NCBI GenBank assembly: GCA_015501585.1 | Contig: JADNRY010000213.1 | Span: 41,006 to 105,005, forward strand | Length of the DNA stretch: 64,000 bases | Direction of reading: 5' to 3' | From: Rhodocollybia butyracea | Lineage: Eukaryota > Basidiomycota > Agaricomycetes > Agaricales > Omphalotaceae | Part shown: piece by piece, positions 53,487 to 64,000 of the stretch | How positions within the stretch are numbered: the stretch's first letter is position 1 | Layout of the letters: each line of letters begins with the position of its first letter | Notes under the pieces: model-generated | Seen by the model: only the letters and a program-made list of their open reading frames with translations | Told to the model about the DNA's origin: nothing | Databases searched by the model: none | Made by a program: the position numbers and the translations under genes

Positions 53487-53497
53487 CTCCCCCTTGC
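53487..53497 (-). other. Polypurine tract of the Copia element
   Basis: Minus strand AGCAAGGGGGAG directly precedes the LTR start TGTTGAAAC at 53,486. Confidence 0.8.
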
Positions 53498-53581
53498 TAA
53501 GAATTGTAGCTAAGAAGTATAGATTTTACCGACTTTAAACGGCATTATAGTTTATAGACATATTGCACAGTCTATGACAAA

Positions 53582-55531
53582 TCAGTTAAAGAGAATTCCT
53601 AGACTGTTACGGAATTTCTGAAACTTGACAAGTGCAAGGTTCTTCGTGATAAGATCTGCGACATTATCATCAGTAGGAACATAGAAGAGTTCTATTTCTT
53701 TTGATTCGGTGCGTTCTCTGATATAATGATATCGTATATCAATATGCTTGGTTCTTCTTTCTTGTACAGGATTAGATCCTAGAAAGATTGATCCTTGATT
53801 ATCACCACATAAGGGCAATACAGCAATAGTAATTCCGATCTCAGAGAAGAGAGACTTAAGCCACATGAGTTGTCTACATGAATCAGATAAAGCCATGTAT
53901 TCAGCTTCAGTCGATGAAAGAGCAACTGTTTTCTGTTTGAGAGAAGTCCAGCAGATTGGACCTGTGGCAAGTTTGATAATCATCCCAGTATGGGATTTTC
54001 GATCATCTGGATCTGACACCCAGTCAGAATCACAATAGGCTAAGAAGCCATGGTCAGATCTACCATCAAAGACAAGTACGTAAGTAGAAGTCCCAATTAA
54101 GTAGCGCACAATGTAAAGTGCTTTGGCCAGATGGTCTGGGTTTGGATTTGCCGAATACTGTGAGAGTTTTATAACGGCATAAGCAATGTTGGGTCGGGTG
54201 CCTAGCATCAGATACAATAAAGATCCAATTACGCTTTGAAAGTGTTGTCTAAGTTTGGCATCTATACGACCAGTGTTTGCACGAGGAACCCAGGATGAAG
54301 GTAATGGGGTTGGGGTGGCTTTGGCATTAGTCAATCCAAAAGGTTCTATGACCTTTCGAAGATAAGGTTGTTGGTCAAGTGTTAAGACACATTTGGAACG
54401 ATCCCGTGTAATCCGCATTCCAAGGAACTCAGTTGGTTCTCCTAGATCACGACATTCCCATAATTTCATAAACTCATTTTTCTTTTTAAGAACAAGATCT
54501 TTGTCCTTGCCAAGAAAGAGTGCGTCATCAACATAGATGATGGCAGTTACGGTTTTGCCATTTGATTTAAAGACATATACACCAGCATCTGAAGAGCAGC
54601 ACTTAAATCCTAATTTTCCCATGGAGGCGTTACATTCCTTCCACCAGGATAAGCTAGCTTGTTTCAGTCCGTATAATGCACGATGTAACTGCCATACTTT
54701 TGGTGTGCCTTCTTTAATGAAGTCTTTAGGTTGTTCCATGTAGATCTCTTCATCTAGCTTGCCAGATAGAACAGCCTGTTTGATGTCAAGAGCCTGGATT
54801 TCCCAGTCCTCTAATGTGGCTAAAGCTAGGAGAGTTTGTACAGTTTCAAACCGGGCGACCAGTGAGAACAACTCATTATAATCCACACCTTCTACTTGTG
54901 AAAAACCTTTTGCTACGAGTCGGGCTTTATAGCAACCGTCAGATTTTTTAGTAAAAACCCATCGACAACGGATAGGTTTGCGACCTTTTGGTAGATCAAC
55001 TACTTCAAAGACATTTTGTTTCTTCAAACCATTGATCTCATCTTTGCATGTTTGATCCCATTTCTTTCTTTCAGCAGATGGTAAATGATGATATGATGTT
55101 GGAGAAATCCAGTTATCAGGATTATTCCTAGCGGCTTCGTGTTTAGCCAGTATCATTTTACTGTCAAGATCTGTGATAAAAGATGATTCTTCTAGAGAAT
55201 CGGAGATTGCTTGCGAAAGAAGGTATTTTTGTAATTCAACTCCCCCTTCCTGAGCTAGTTTAGTCAGAAGTGCTTCCTCTTCTATGTCAGAATCCGGAGT
55301 AGCGCCAGGAGGTGGCGGTGTGACCATACGGTCATCAGGATTCAATGGACGTGGTGGTGGAACTGGTGGCGGAACTTGATCCGGAACTATATTGCAAGCA
55401 GGCACAAGTCCACGTCTAGCGTGTCCAAAGCGCCCAACACGTTCTTCATGATCAGCTTGTCGGCTCCAAGTGCCAGGCGTGGGTATCATGCCAGGGCGCA
55501 AGGGTGCACAACGTTCTCTAGTGGGGTTCAC
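53582..55531 (-). CDS. pol: Copia Pol: reverse transcriptase and RNase H (649 codons open)
   Basis: The longest undamaged part of the element. A Pro-rich linker (residues 1-100) precedes SERKKWDQTCKDEINGLKKQ-type entry, then RWVFTKKSDGCYKARLVAKG, the first catalytic Asp in LDIKQAVLSGKLDEEIYMEQ, GLKQASLSWWKE, and YVDDALFLG (about residue 335). QSVIGSLLYLMLGTRPNIAY is the conserved RT tail. RNase H has CDSDWVSDPDDRKSHTG, ALSSTEAEYMALSDSCRQLM, DNQGSIFLG and a C-terminal TKHIDIRYHYIRER. All key residues are present. ALDIK reads LDIKQA where most Copia RTs have DVKTAF, a change of the usual aromatic residue. Linked upstream domains are out of frame, so normal expression is doubtful. Confidence 0.92.
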   Translation of the reverse strand: MNPTRERCAPLRPGMIPTPGTWSRQADHEERVGRFGHARRGLVPACNIVPDQVPPPVPPPRPLNPDDRMVTPPPPGATPDSDIEEEALLTKLAQEGGVELQKYLLSQAISDSLEESSFITDLDSKMILAKHEAARNNPDNWISPTSYHHLPSAERKKWDQTCKDEINGLKKQNVFEVVDLPKGRKPIRCRWVFTKKSDGCYKARLVAKGFSQVEGVDYNELFSLVARFETVQTLLALATLEDWEIQALDIKQAVLSGKLDEEIYMEQPKDFIKEGTPKVWQLHRALYGLKQASLSWWKECNASMGKLGFKCCSSDAGVYVFKSNGKTVTAIIYVDDALFLGKDKDLVLKKKNEFMKLWECRDLGEPTEFLGMRITRDRSKCVLTLDQQPYLRKVIEPFGLTNAKATPTPLPSSWVPRANTGRIDAKLRQHFQSVIGSLLYLMLGTRPNIAYAVIKLSQYSANPNPDHLAKALYIVRYLIGTSTYVLVFDGRSDHGFLAYCDSDWVSDPDDRKSHTGMIIKLATGPICWTSLKQKTVALSSTEAEYMALSDSCRQLMWLKSLFSEIGITIAVLPLCGDNQGSIFLGSNPVQERRTKHIDIRYHYIRERTESKEIELFYVPTDDNVADLITKNLALVKFQKFRNSLGILFN

Positions 55532-58349
55532 ACATTTCCATGCTTCAATGTCTTTGGGACGGTAGCTGAATGGATTAGGGTCGGGAGCAGGTGGTGAAGG
55601 GTCTCTTGCTTGAGGTGGAGGGGTGGGTGATCAGATGGTACCGGAGGATTGGGATTTGGAGCATCATCATCACCAGGCAGATCTGGATCTGGGCCAGCTG
55701 GTGGACTGTGCGGTCCATTATCCGGTTCAGTAAACAGTTGTGGTTGATCTTCCGGAAATTCCGGATCAAATGGAATGTCTGCACCATTACCATTTGGAGG
55801 TTGCAAAGGTTTCACAGGCGTGGGGGCAACTGGTATAGCGGGTTTTACTCCAGAATCAGATTCGGATTTGCACCGTGGAACCATTTCTCATAGAAAGTTC
55901 CTTGTGCAGCATGCATGACGGAATTATCGCTATGCATGAATAGATATCCTTTGCTTCCTTGGTCATATCCAATGAAAGTCATCGCTTCAGAGTGTGGGGA
56001 TTGTTTATTTTTTCGCTTGTCAATAGGAATAAAGACATAAGCGCCACAGCCAAAGGTTCTGAAGTACGAGACATCAGGTTTCTTTTTGAGAAAACCTTCA
56101 ATGAGTGTCTTCCAGTTCAATCGACAGATCGGTGTGCGGTTGTGCACATGTACTCCTGTGGAATATGAAAATTGCCACCAGGACTCCGGGCAGCATGCGT
56201 GGTGTCGCATGGCTTCGGATTTTTCCATGAGTGTACAGTTGATACGTTCCGCTCTACCATTCTGTTGATGAACATAAGGTTCGGACATTTGAATGTCAAT
56301 ACCTCAGATTTGAGAAAGGAAGTAAATTCCTTTGAGATAAGTTCTCCCCCTCAATCAATGCGGAAATGCACAAGTTTGCGTCCAGTTTGTTTTTCAGCCC
56401 AAGATTTGAAATCCTTGAAGGCTTGAAACGCTTCTGATTTTTGTCGCAGCATGATTGAAGTAGCATGAGAAGAGCAGTCATCCAGCAGAGTGATCACAAA
56501 TTTGAATTTATGATAAGAGACAGTTGGAATTTCAACCAAATCTGCGTGAATTAAATCCATAGGATTGGATGCTTGTTTCTCGGACTTAGGATATGCGTTG
56601 GAGGCAGCCTTTCCAAGCGCGCAACCTTTGCATGGAGATTCTTTATCTGGTATCGACAACTTAGGTAGTCCGTTGACATTTCCAGGAGCATTGCGTAATA
56701 TGACATCACCGGGATGTGCAAAACAGTTATGCCAGGTGTTAAAATCATTAGGAGATGATATCATGCCTATCTCAGATTTCACTACATCGGCCTTTAGCCA
56801 GTGAATATTATCCCTGTCGTTATTGGGATATAAGGTCATGATTGTTGAGTCATCATCCGTCTTACAAATAACTGATTTTTTCAACGTTAATAGTTGTGTA
56901 GCAACCCTGTTGATTTAATAAACCAACAGATAGAAGTTGGTGTGTGCAATGCGGTTGGTAAAACACTGGGTGTAACTTAGTCGTGAGGATTTTTCCTTCG
57001 CCGTTGTCATGCCTTATGTAGACTGTTCCGGCACCTTCAATAAAGGTTGACGTACGTTTGTCAGCAGTCTGGACAGGTATCGGATGTGTGAATTTTTTAT
57101 AAGACACAAAGTCTTGCCGATAAGGGGTAAAATATCCAGATGCACCGGAATCAAGCAGCCATGTGTTAAATATCTGACTAAGGTTCTTATTTGCACCATG
57201 CACATCATTAGAAACCATTCTATTTAATTTACCCTTGCTAGGAGGTACAGAGTTCAAGAAGCGTGGAGAATGTGATACATAAGGTCCATTTGGACCGTTC
57301 GATATTCCAGCCATATTATTGAACATCTGTTGTAATGAGTGCAAATGGTCAGTGAATTTTTCCTTAAAACTATTAAGGAAGCTTGCCAGAAAATAAGGCG
57401 CTCATCTCCAGAGCCATACATTTCCTCGTCAATGTCCATTTTGAGTTTGGTCTGAGGCCAAAGGTGATCAGAGAGATCGACCTCTACTTCCTCAATCTTC
57501 ATCCTGTCAAGGACGGAGTCGTGGGAGGCTTCATGGAGGAAGCTGTCATTAATGTGCGAGGCAAGGCAGGTGGCGAAATTAGAGACATTGGAAGTCTCCA
57601 CTTCAGCCAATTCATGAGCCTTTTCTTTGCCTTTTCCTCCTTTCTTTCCGCAGCGTGTCTTTTTGACTTTGTCAGAAGAAGAGGACGAGTCGTTAAGAGG
57701 TTTGCTTGCCGGTAAGGCGCTCCCTCCTTGGTGTCTTTCTTCTTTTTCTGATCATTCCAAGAAGACTTGGAGTCAGATTGACGTTTGACGCCGGAGATGC
57801 GGGCCGCGAGCGAGGTAGCGTTGGATTGGCGGCGGCGGTACTTGTCCTGAATAATCAGCATGATGTTGGACGGAGTAAGAAGAGTAGCATCTCAAGAAAG
57901 GATTGTCATTGCAAGACTATCCCATTGAGTAGGTAAGGCGGCCAAGAGAATCATAGCTTTTACCGGTTCGGGAAGGATAAGACCAGAGCCGTCAAGGCGG
58001 GAGAAGGTGGAGTTTAAAGATGCTAGGGCAAGAGTAGGGTCGTTTCTTTCCGTCGATTTGGAAGTTAATGGCCTCTTTGAAGATGCCAAAAGTGCCGGGT
58101 TTGCCATAGATCTTTTTGATTTCATCCCAAGTCTCACCAGAGTCAGACTTTAAGACAGTAGCCCTGATGTTGTCAGGAAGTCGGAGGGCAATTAAGCCCA
58201 TGGCCTTGGTCGCCAATGCTGTCCCGGTCATCAATCTCTTTCTGCCGTTCGGCAGTGGTGGTCTCCACTTCTTTGCCAGACTTGTGAGTGTCAGCGGCGA
58301 CTTCAGAGGTGCTTGCTTGCGGAATGTTGGTTTGGGGTGAGGGATTCAT
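55528..58349 (-). pseudogene. Copia Gag, protease and integrase, frameshifted
   Basis: Gag begins at ATG 58,349 (MNPSPQTNIPQASTSEVAAD) and continues across shifts with GLIALRLPDNIRATVLKSDS, EAINF and LDGSGLILPEPVKAMILLAA. The protease core is WLLDSGASGYFTP (about 57,180). The gag-pre-integrase zinc region and integrase core follow: HNCFAHPG...CKGCALGK, then LIHADLVEIP (first Asp), FVITLLDDCSSHA. A stop replaces the residue after HFRID (56,351), followed by a shift before SEPYVHQQNGRAERINCTLM, which holds the catalytic Glu. A Pro/Asp-rich linker (55,884-55,528) leads to RT. At least four frame changes show decay. Confidence 0.85.
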
Positions 58350-58450
58350 CCAACGACAACAGACCAACAACAAGAGCTCTAAGGAGCGTGTCATTGAACT
58401 GGACCAGGAGGGGTAGTTAGCCCATTGAGGAGAGGAACACTAGAGACACA

Positions 58451-58830
58451 GGGGCATTGACCAAGGCACTGAAAATCAGATGCTTTAATAGCATCCAATA
58501 GGCACCTTGAACGGCATCTCAAAATCACACATTGGCCCTGCTTTGCCTTGTCACACTTTTATATAGAGAACCTGAATCAATGGCTAGTCATTTCTTTAAC
58601 AAGTCTCAAAGGTCTTTGAGGTAGAGACAAAGGATTAAATACAGAATTTTGTTTCTCCTTCAAAGACCTTTGTGACTTACTGAAGGAACAAATGCCCATT
58701 AATATAGATCTCTATACAAAAGTGTGACAAGCTTAATGTAAAATCCTCAGATGCCATTCAAGGTGCCCATTGAAAGCCAATCGAGATGATATTAAAGCAT
58801 CTAACTTTCAGATGCTTTGGTCAATGCCCC
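58451..58830. mobile_element. Hairpin MITE inside the Copia gag leader
   Basis: Ends are inverted repeats: GGGGCATTGACCAAGGCACT left and the complement of GGGGCATTGACCAAAGCATC right, both followed by TGAAAAT/TTAGATGCTTTAATA. Interior parts also pair (CACACTTTTATATAGAGA with TCTCTATACAAAAGTGTG; AAAGGTCTTTGAG with its complement), so the whole 380 bp folds back. No coding capacity. I could not define a target duplication. Confidence 0.8.
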
Positions 58831-59579
58831 CGGTGAGAGGTTTGAGAGAGACATGTTTTGATAAGGTTCTAGAAAAAGTAGAGCAACAGTCAGTGACGTG
58901 CTTCCACAAGTTATGAACACAGATCACAACAACAAAGTTGGGAACCCCGTGACAAGTGTTTTCAGTGTTGATCACATATAATTATCCATCCATTTTCCAT
59001 CCACTGATCCGATCATTCAATTTGGACTCAGTCACTTAAGTTGATCGGAACATAAATAGGGTAACTGAATGCAAGAATATGCATTTAGTCAACGTTCAGA
59101 TGTGCTTTGCAGCGCAATCGAAACAGTATCCCTTCAGCATGTGAAGAACTTAAGGCAAGCAGCAGGTAGGTAATGTGTATGTACAATTATTCTACGAAGG
59201 CCAAGAACCCAATGATCGTTCGCAGGTTTGCCAGCGGATGCACATGAACGCTTTTATGGCTATTATAGCGGTGACCCAAGTCTACCTGGCAGGGAATGCC
59301 ATCACAGCAAAGCCCTTAAACAGTTTGTTCGATCATCGGGTGCCTATGTAAATACATGTGTGTGTCAGTGTGCAAAGTCATGTATATTTTGAACAATGCA
59401 GGAATTGAGAGAAATGCAATCCATGAATGTTACCATGTACCATGACCAGCTATGCACAACACGCGAACTTTGTACGCTCCAGGAATGAGTGTTGGACGTT
59501 CATTGAACACTGTCTAACCAAGTGCAGTAAGCACAATGGAGGGCACAACATGTGTTGAAGTGATCCGGGGCCCATAACC
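58831..59579 (-). other. Copia leader sequence
   Basis: Between the MITE and the 5' LTR; no ORF. The piece next to the LTR on the minus strand (GGTTATGGGCCCCGGATCAC, 59,579-59,560) is the expected place and style of a Copia primer-binding site. Confidence 0.55.
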
Positions 59580-60062
59580 TGTAGAAACAGTGGTCAGTCA
59601 ACACAAGGTCAACAGCATACTCACCTGAGAGTGTAAGGGTGTTTAGAGGAGTTGTAAGAGTGCTTGTTGAGAGCAGAACAAGTGTCCAGACAAATAGTAG
59701 GATTCTTGGTTATTGTTACAGGAAAATATCTATTATTGTTACAGGAAAATATGAGTTGTACTGCTAAACATAGTGCATATACATGTGCATAATGTACCCT
59801 AGAAGATGGAGTCTGTATGGTAATTCTATAGGTATTGTCCATAGGTACTGCAAGGCAGCGTACAAGCTATGTATCATAAGACCAATAGCGAATGGCATAA
59901 TTGACTACATCTATATGAACCTGCGTAGAGGCTGCGTCTAGTGTTTGAGGGTGAGTTTCAACATAGCATATATCGACAGTTCATCGATCATATAGCAAGT
60001 GCGTCTAGTCGACTCACATTACTGATTAGATATGACTCATAAGCGGTAATCTAGTTTCAACA
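59580..60062 (-). repeat. 5' LTR of the Copia element (483 bp)
   Basis: Starts TGTTGAAAC at 60,062 (minus) and ends CTACA at 59,580. It contains the duplicated TTATTGTTACAGGAAAATAT and lacks about 60 bp seen in the other LTR. Confidence 0.92.
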
Positions 60063-60067
60063 ATTGC

Positions 60068-60319
60068 TTTCTCGAGACACTCAGGATCTGACATCTTTGG
60101 CCAAGGTGCCTCAGTGGATGCAGGGATATCCCACAAGGAAGGACAAGAGATGGAATCAGAGGCCCGGGAACACAGACCTGATGTTCTGATATCAGAAGAA
60201 TTTAAGAGAGATGGTGTGATTGTCCTGGGGAGAGAGACTGAGGGCATCAATGGTGTAGCTGGGTTTTCTGGTACTATTAAAGGATGTTCAGGAGTAACGT
60301 GTAAAATGAAGCTAAACAA
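60068..60319 (-). pseudogene. Conserved basidiomycete multi-copy protein, N-terminal part
   Basis: Minus-strand frame (TPEHPLIVPENPATPLMPSV ... PWPKMSDPECLEKAI) that runs into the Copia target site; removing the Copia element and one ATTGC joins it in frame to KFIVDELCYSTV at 52,967. The Pro/Ser-rich N-terminus and the helical start fit the family described under 52,362-52,967. Its upstream end abuts the second Copia element at about 60,328, which may have removed the true start. Confidence 0.5.
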
Positions 60320-60328
60320 ACAGGATTG

Positions 60329-60546
60329 TTGAGAGGAACGCGGAAGTAGATCAGTACGCGTGACTGTGGCTGTGCTCTATTTTTTGCTCAGCTGCATTGA
60401 CCCCGTGGGAACTAGCAGACTCCATACACACACATCCGTATGGATTGTCAGTGTGTAATGAGTCTGCTTAGAGGAGACTACCCCGTTGCACTTTAAATCC
60501 ATTGTGAAACACTGCCCAATCACCCAAATCCAACCCTTTATTCAGA
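60329..60546 (+). repeat. Possible 5' LTR/leader of the second Copia element
   Basis: Begins TGTTGAGAGGAACGCGG right where the preceding minus-strand coding sequence ends, and is followed by gag at 60,547. The partner LTR would be beyond the window, so borders are unproven. Confidence 0.35.
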
Positions 60547-63500
60547 ATGAGCAACAACAACCAACCCATGGAGGATTTCAAGTCAGAAAGGAATGAGTGG
60601 AAACGATTCTCACTCACTCCCATTATAGTCAACAATGATGGCACAAACAACTACAGCGAGTTCAAACAAAAGTCAAAGTTTGAACTCATTGCAGCTGATT
60701 ACTGGTGCCACATCGAAGGGATGACTATGATCCTCCAGACATTCCCAAACTGATTCACTCCTCTGTTGTCAATGGTGTAGACAAGGATGATGGCACTCAC
60801 CATTGAATCATTACTCATGAGAATGAGACAGCTGTCGTTGCTGCTAAAAAGACTGCAAAGCCTTGGTTGGACAGAGACAAAAAAATTCTTGCAATTATAG
60901 CAAAAGCAGTCCCCAAAGACAAAGGTCATGTTGTGGGTGACTGTACCTCCGCTCAAGAAGCTTGGATGGCTCTAAAGAACAAATTTGAACCAAGTAATTC
61001 TGTCATTGCAACCAATATCAAGCACCAGATCATCGGTCATAGGTGCACTGAAGATGATGATGTCATTAACTGGAGAGAAATCATGGTTCAATTATACAAC
61101 AAACTCCGAGATGCTAACCCCAATGTGATGTCTGACACCAAATTTGCCAGTCATCTAGTAACCCTGATGACAACCAAACAGAAATGGACAAACTGTCGGG
61201 ATCTCCTCCTCAAAAAGTTGAGAGTTGGCAAAATTACGGGTCACCCTATCAGTTCAGAATTTGTGATTCAACGCCTCGGGATTGGGGGGTCGATCGGAGA
61301 TTTCTTCATCTTTTGTTCAAATCAACGCCATCATTAACAGGAAGAAAAAGAAAGCTCCTACCTCTACTTCTGGCAATACTGCTGTTCCAAGTGCTTATGC
61401 AACCGTCTCTGCCACTGCTCTTCCTCTCCAGCAGTGCATCAGTGCAGGTCCTTCCTCATCCAATGGCGCAGGTCCATCCTCATCTAATCCTAAACAACAA
61501 CAGATAATTGGTGTCCTGCTCCATATAACACCAACCAATGCCAACGCCGTTCCAGCCTCTTTTGTGAAAATCTGTACTGCAAAACTCCCATTGGTCATGC
61601 CATCACAGATTGCTGCTCCTATGAAGGTGGCAAAGTTGGACAGTATCTGTATAACTATCATGGCAGAAGGAATGTTCATCTCTCTCCAGAGGCTAGGCTT
61701 GCAGAATGATGAAAGGAGATCAAGGAAGGCAGAAATGAAACTGATTCTTCTTACCATTTTGCTGGAGCTGCACAAGTCTCACACAATACCAATGAACAGG
61801 TCAATAATAACCTTGACCCTCTGGCCAATATGATGTAATGCTTTGATATAGGTGAAGATGATGACAAGATCCATATTGATGAAGAGATTGTGGTCAACAT
61901 GATAGCGCTCAATGACGCCTGTGTCAGTGACAATAGCATTAATCATGATATTGGAGCTTCGAGACATATCTTCCACAAATGTTTGCTATTCCATGACTAT
62001 CTTCCTTTCAATCCGCCTCTCACTGTTTCCGGTTTTGGTTCCAACTTGACCACCGCTTCTATAGGAAAAGGCATAATTGTGCTTGATGCCACTCACAACA
62101 GGTCTTCTCAGGTCTTCTCTCTTTCCAATGTCTTGCATATCCCCACTGCCAGATGTAATCTAATCTCAGGCTCAAGATTGGACAAGAAGGGTGTACGTAC
62201 CACAACCAAAAACAGCACCATCACATACTTCACCTCTGCTGGTGAACCTTTTGCTAGTGGAAGTATCGTGCAGGATCTCTACAAGATGACAGTATCCCCA
62301 ATATGACCACAGACGGATCAACCATCTCTGCCCTTGCAATCAAATCTGATTGTATCTATGGTACCATCAACTGCCATGCTCTTTGGTCCAGGTACCGAGT
62401 CCAAGGACATGAGAGAAGTGGGTTTTACCACTGTCTAATGGGTCATATAGACGTTAAAGGCCTGGGGATTGCAATGATCAGACTTCCTCCGGATGTTGAC
62501 AGTGTGAGAGTCGAATCTGCACCCTTGCCAATATCAAATGCCTCAAATTCCCAAAACATTCCTCCAACTGTGGTTCTTGCACTCTTTTTTGCATTCATTC
62601 TGACATTTGTGGCCCTTTTCCTATGGGATACAGAAAATTTTGCTATTTTATCACTTTTATTGACAACTGTTCTCGTTTCATTGTTCTTTTCTTTCTAAAA
62701 CACAAATCCAAAGCCTTAAAATCATTTATTCTGTTCCGCACTGCCGCTGAGAAACAACTTGGATACCAAATCTTATTCCTTCGCATTGACAATGCTAGCA
62801 AGCTCGTTGAAGGTCAATTTAAACAATACTGTGAAGATGAAGGGATCACCTACAAAAAAACTGTCCCAGATGCTTCACAACAAAACGGCATTGCCAAAAG
62901 AACAAACCAAATCCTAGAACGTATGTCTTGAGCAATGCTCGTTGACTCCCAGATGACAAGCTGGTTCTGGCCTCTTACAACACAGACCAGAGCTCATATC
63001 AAGAACTGAGTGCCCCATATTGTCCAATATCACACCATTTCAAGGTTGATTTTGAAAATCTCACCTCAGACCTTTTGGTGTGCTTGTAACTGCATGCAAA
63101 AGCAACTCTGATGAAATTGAAAAATTAGAACCAAGAGGTGAAGTGGGTAGATTTGTCGGTTACACCAAAGACTCCAAAGGATACTGTACCTGATTTCTTG
63201 CATCTAAATCTATTTGACCTAGATGCGATGTCGATTTCCATGGCTTTCCAAGTCACCTACCCTCACCTCCTATCTCTGACATCCTTTGGGATGACCTATC
63301 ATTACCCACTGAACCAATGCTATCTTGCACCAAGTATGTGTCCCAGTGTCTCTTTTATCTATCAATATTGACCTGATTGACCTGTATCACAGGACTTTCC
63401 AGGAACCTACCTCCTCAGATGAATCCCTTGTTAACGATCATTCCCATCTCAAGTGAGTAGACTTCCCACTTAAGGGACTCTAACTCAGGCTGTCCCCAGA

Positions 63501-64000
63501 CGATAAGTCCAAAACTGAACAAGTTATTGACCTTGATGTCGTGATGTCCAATGGAACAGCTCTTTGCCACAGTTCTCCCAAAAGAAGACTCCCTGCTCGG
63601 TATTGTGTTGATCGTCTAACGGAATCCACAGTTGCAGAGGGGCACAACACAATCCTTCTCAACCTGCTGAATTCCTCCGATGATGAGGAGATAGAGGTGG
63701 AATGCATGATGGACAACCTTCCTCCCCTCACTAAAGCATTCATAAACACAGAATATGTATTCATCGGAAGTGCACTTGAACATCCCATAGATGATATTAA
63801 CGAGAAAGACCCTGAAACCATCAAACATGCAAAATCATCTGTATATTGGTCGCATTGGTTAGCTGCCATTTATGAAGAGTTGGAATCTCTTGATGCTAAA
63901 GGGTATATGAGAACATTGAAGAGTTACCTCCAGGAAGAAAGGCTGTGGGCTCAAAATGGGTATTACAGATAAAGCGGGATCGAGATGGCCTTTTGCCCTG
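60547..64000 (+). pseudogene. Second Copia-type element, decayed, runs off the window
   Basis: Gag starts at ATG 60,547 (MSNNNQPMEDFKSERNEWKR); after a stop at 60,751 it continues at 60,867 with KAVPKDKGHVVGDCTSAQEA, a UBN2-like Gag region. The protease has DIGASRHIFHKC where DSGAS is expected (about 61,940), so the catalytic motif is altered. Integrase core: FITFIDNCSRFIVLFFLKHK (about 62,650), LRIDNASKLVEGQF and PDASQQNGIAKRTNQILERM (to 62,931), then RFVGYTKDSKGY in another frame (63,150). A linker and the start of RT follow: SVYWSHWLAAIYEELESLDA (63,838-63,897) and GSKWVLQIKRDRDG in shifting frames. It is truncated by the window end. Confidence 0.8.

Larger units (their letters stand above)
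52973..60062 (-). mobile_element. Copia-type LTR retrotransposon, decayed
   Basis: Minus orientation; LTRs TGTTGAAAC...CTACA at both ends, 5-bp duplication ATTGC, polypurine tract next to the 3' LTR, PBS next to the 5' LTR, and the Copia order gag, protease, integrase, RT-RNase H. It has many frameshifts before RT and a MITE inserted near the start of gag. It splits a conserved minus-strand gene. Confidence 0.93.

Overview
The window reads as a transposon-dense stretch of a filamentous fungus, most likely an Agaricomycete (Basidiomycota). The grounds are short introns of about 50-110 bp with GT...YAG ends, an F-box pseudogene of the repetitive mushroom type, Ty3 and Copia retroelements of basidiomycete style, a RecQ-like helicase, and a PHD-finger gene family that I recall as multi-copy in these fungi. 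I see no intact host gene. Nearly every recognisable coding block is a mobile element or a gene broken by one. Species cannot be named from the sequence.

Layout. 1-3.8 kb: eroded, mostly unrecognised sequence with two broken ORFs. 3,873-17,980: a young Ty3/gypsy-type retrotransposon whose LTRs are essentially identical apart from one 64-bp minisatellite unit. Its sense strand carries gag, protease, RT-RNase H and integrase; two steps are joined by canonical -1 slippery heptamers, one reading frame is interrupted by a single UAG, and gag has one shift without a slippery site. Between pol and the 3' LTR lie two genes on the opposite strand. They have ten and six exons, with reading frame kept across all 14 introns, and one carries a Zn2Cys6-like cysteine cluster. 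The element sits in the end of an older gag-like gene (minus strand, 18.9-18.0 kb), which itself follows an LTR-like block cutting an F-box pseudogene (19.35-20.1 kb). 20-22.8 kb: nothing supported.

22.8-26.3 kb: a DNA-transposon-like unit bounded by oppositely oriented CAAGTCT/AGACTTG arrays around a broken PHD-finger gene, with a 79-bp perfect palindrome. 26.3-33.3 kb: unrecognised sequence with a 111-bp tandem duplication. 33.3-34.8 kb: 3' end of a LINE (RNase H plus zinc knuckle). 37.2-51.8 kb: a RecQ-like helicase gene split by a 12.4-kb insertion (37,645-50,055) with 35-bp perfect terminal inverted repeats starting CACTACGGG, a 5-bp target duplication and ATGATTGTC-type arrays. That insertion holds a 3.07-kb giant inverted repeat, a deleted Ty3 remnant, a 2.6-kb hAT-like element with CCGTAA arrays, and a tRNA-derived SINE-like head. 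52.4-60.3 kb: a conserved basidiomycete gene split by a decayed Copia element on the minus strand (TSD ATTGC), which carries a hairpin MITE. 60.3-64 kb: a second decayed Copia element, plus strand, cut off by the window edge.

Best candidate for something undescribed: the antisense, multi-intron gene pair inside the Ty3 element. Being opposite to the genomic RNA, its introns would survive retrotransposition, so the element can carry spliced accessory genes. All statements rest on reading the sequence; no database search was possible.
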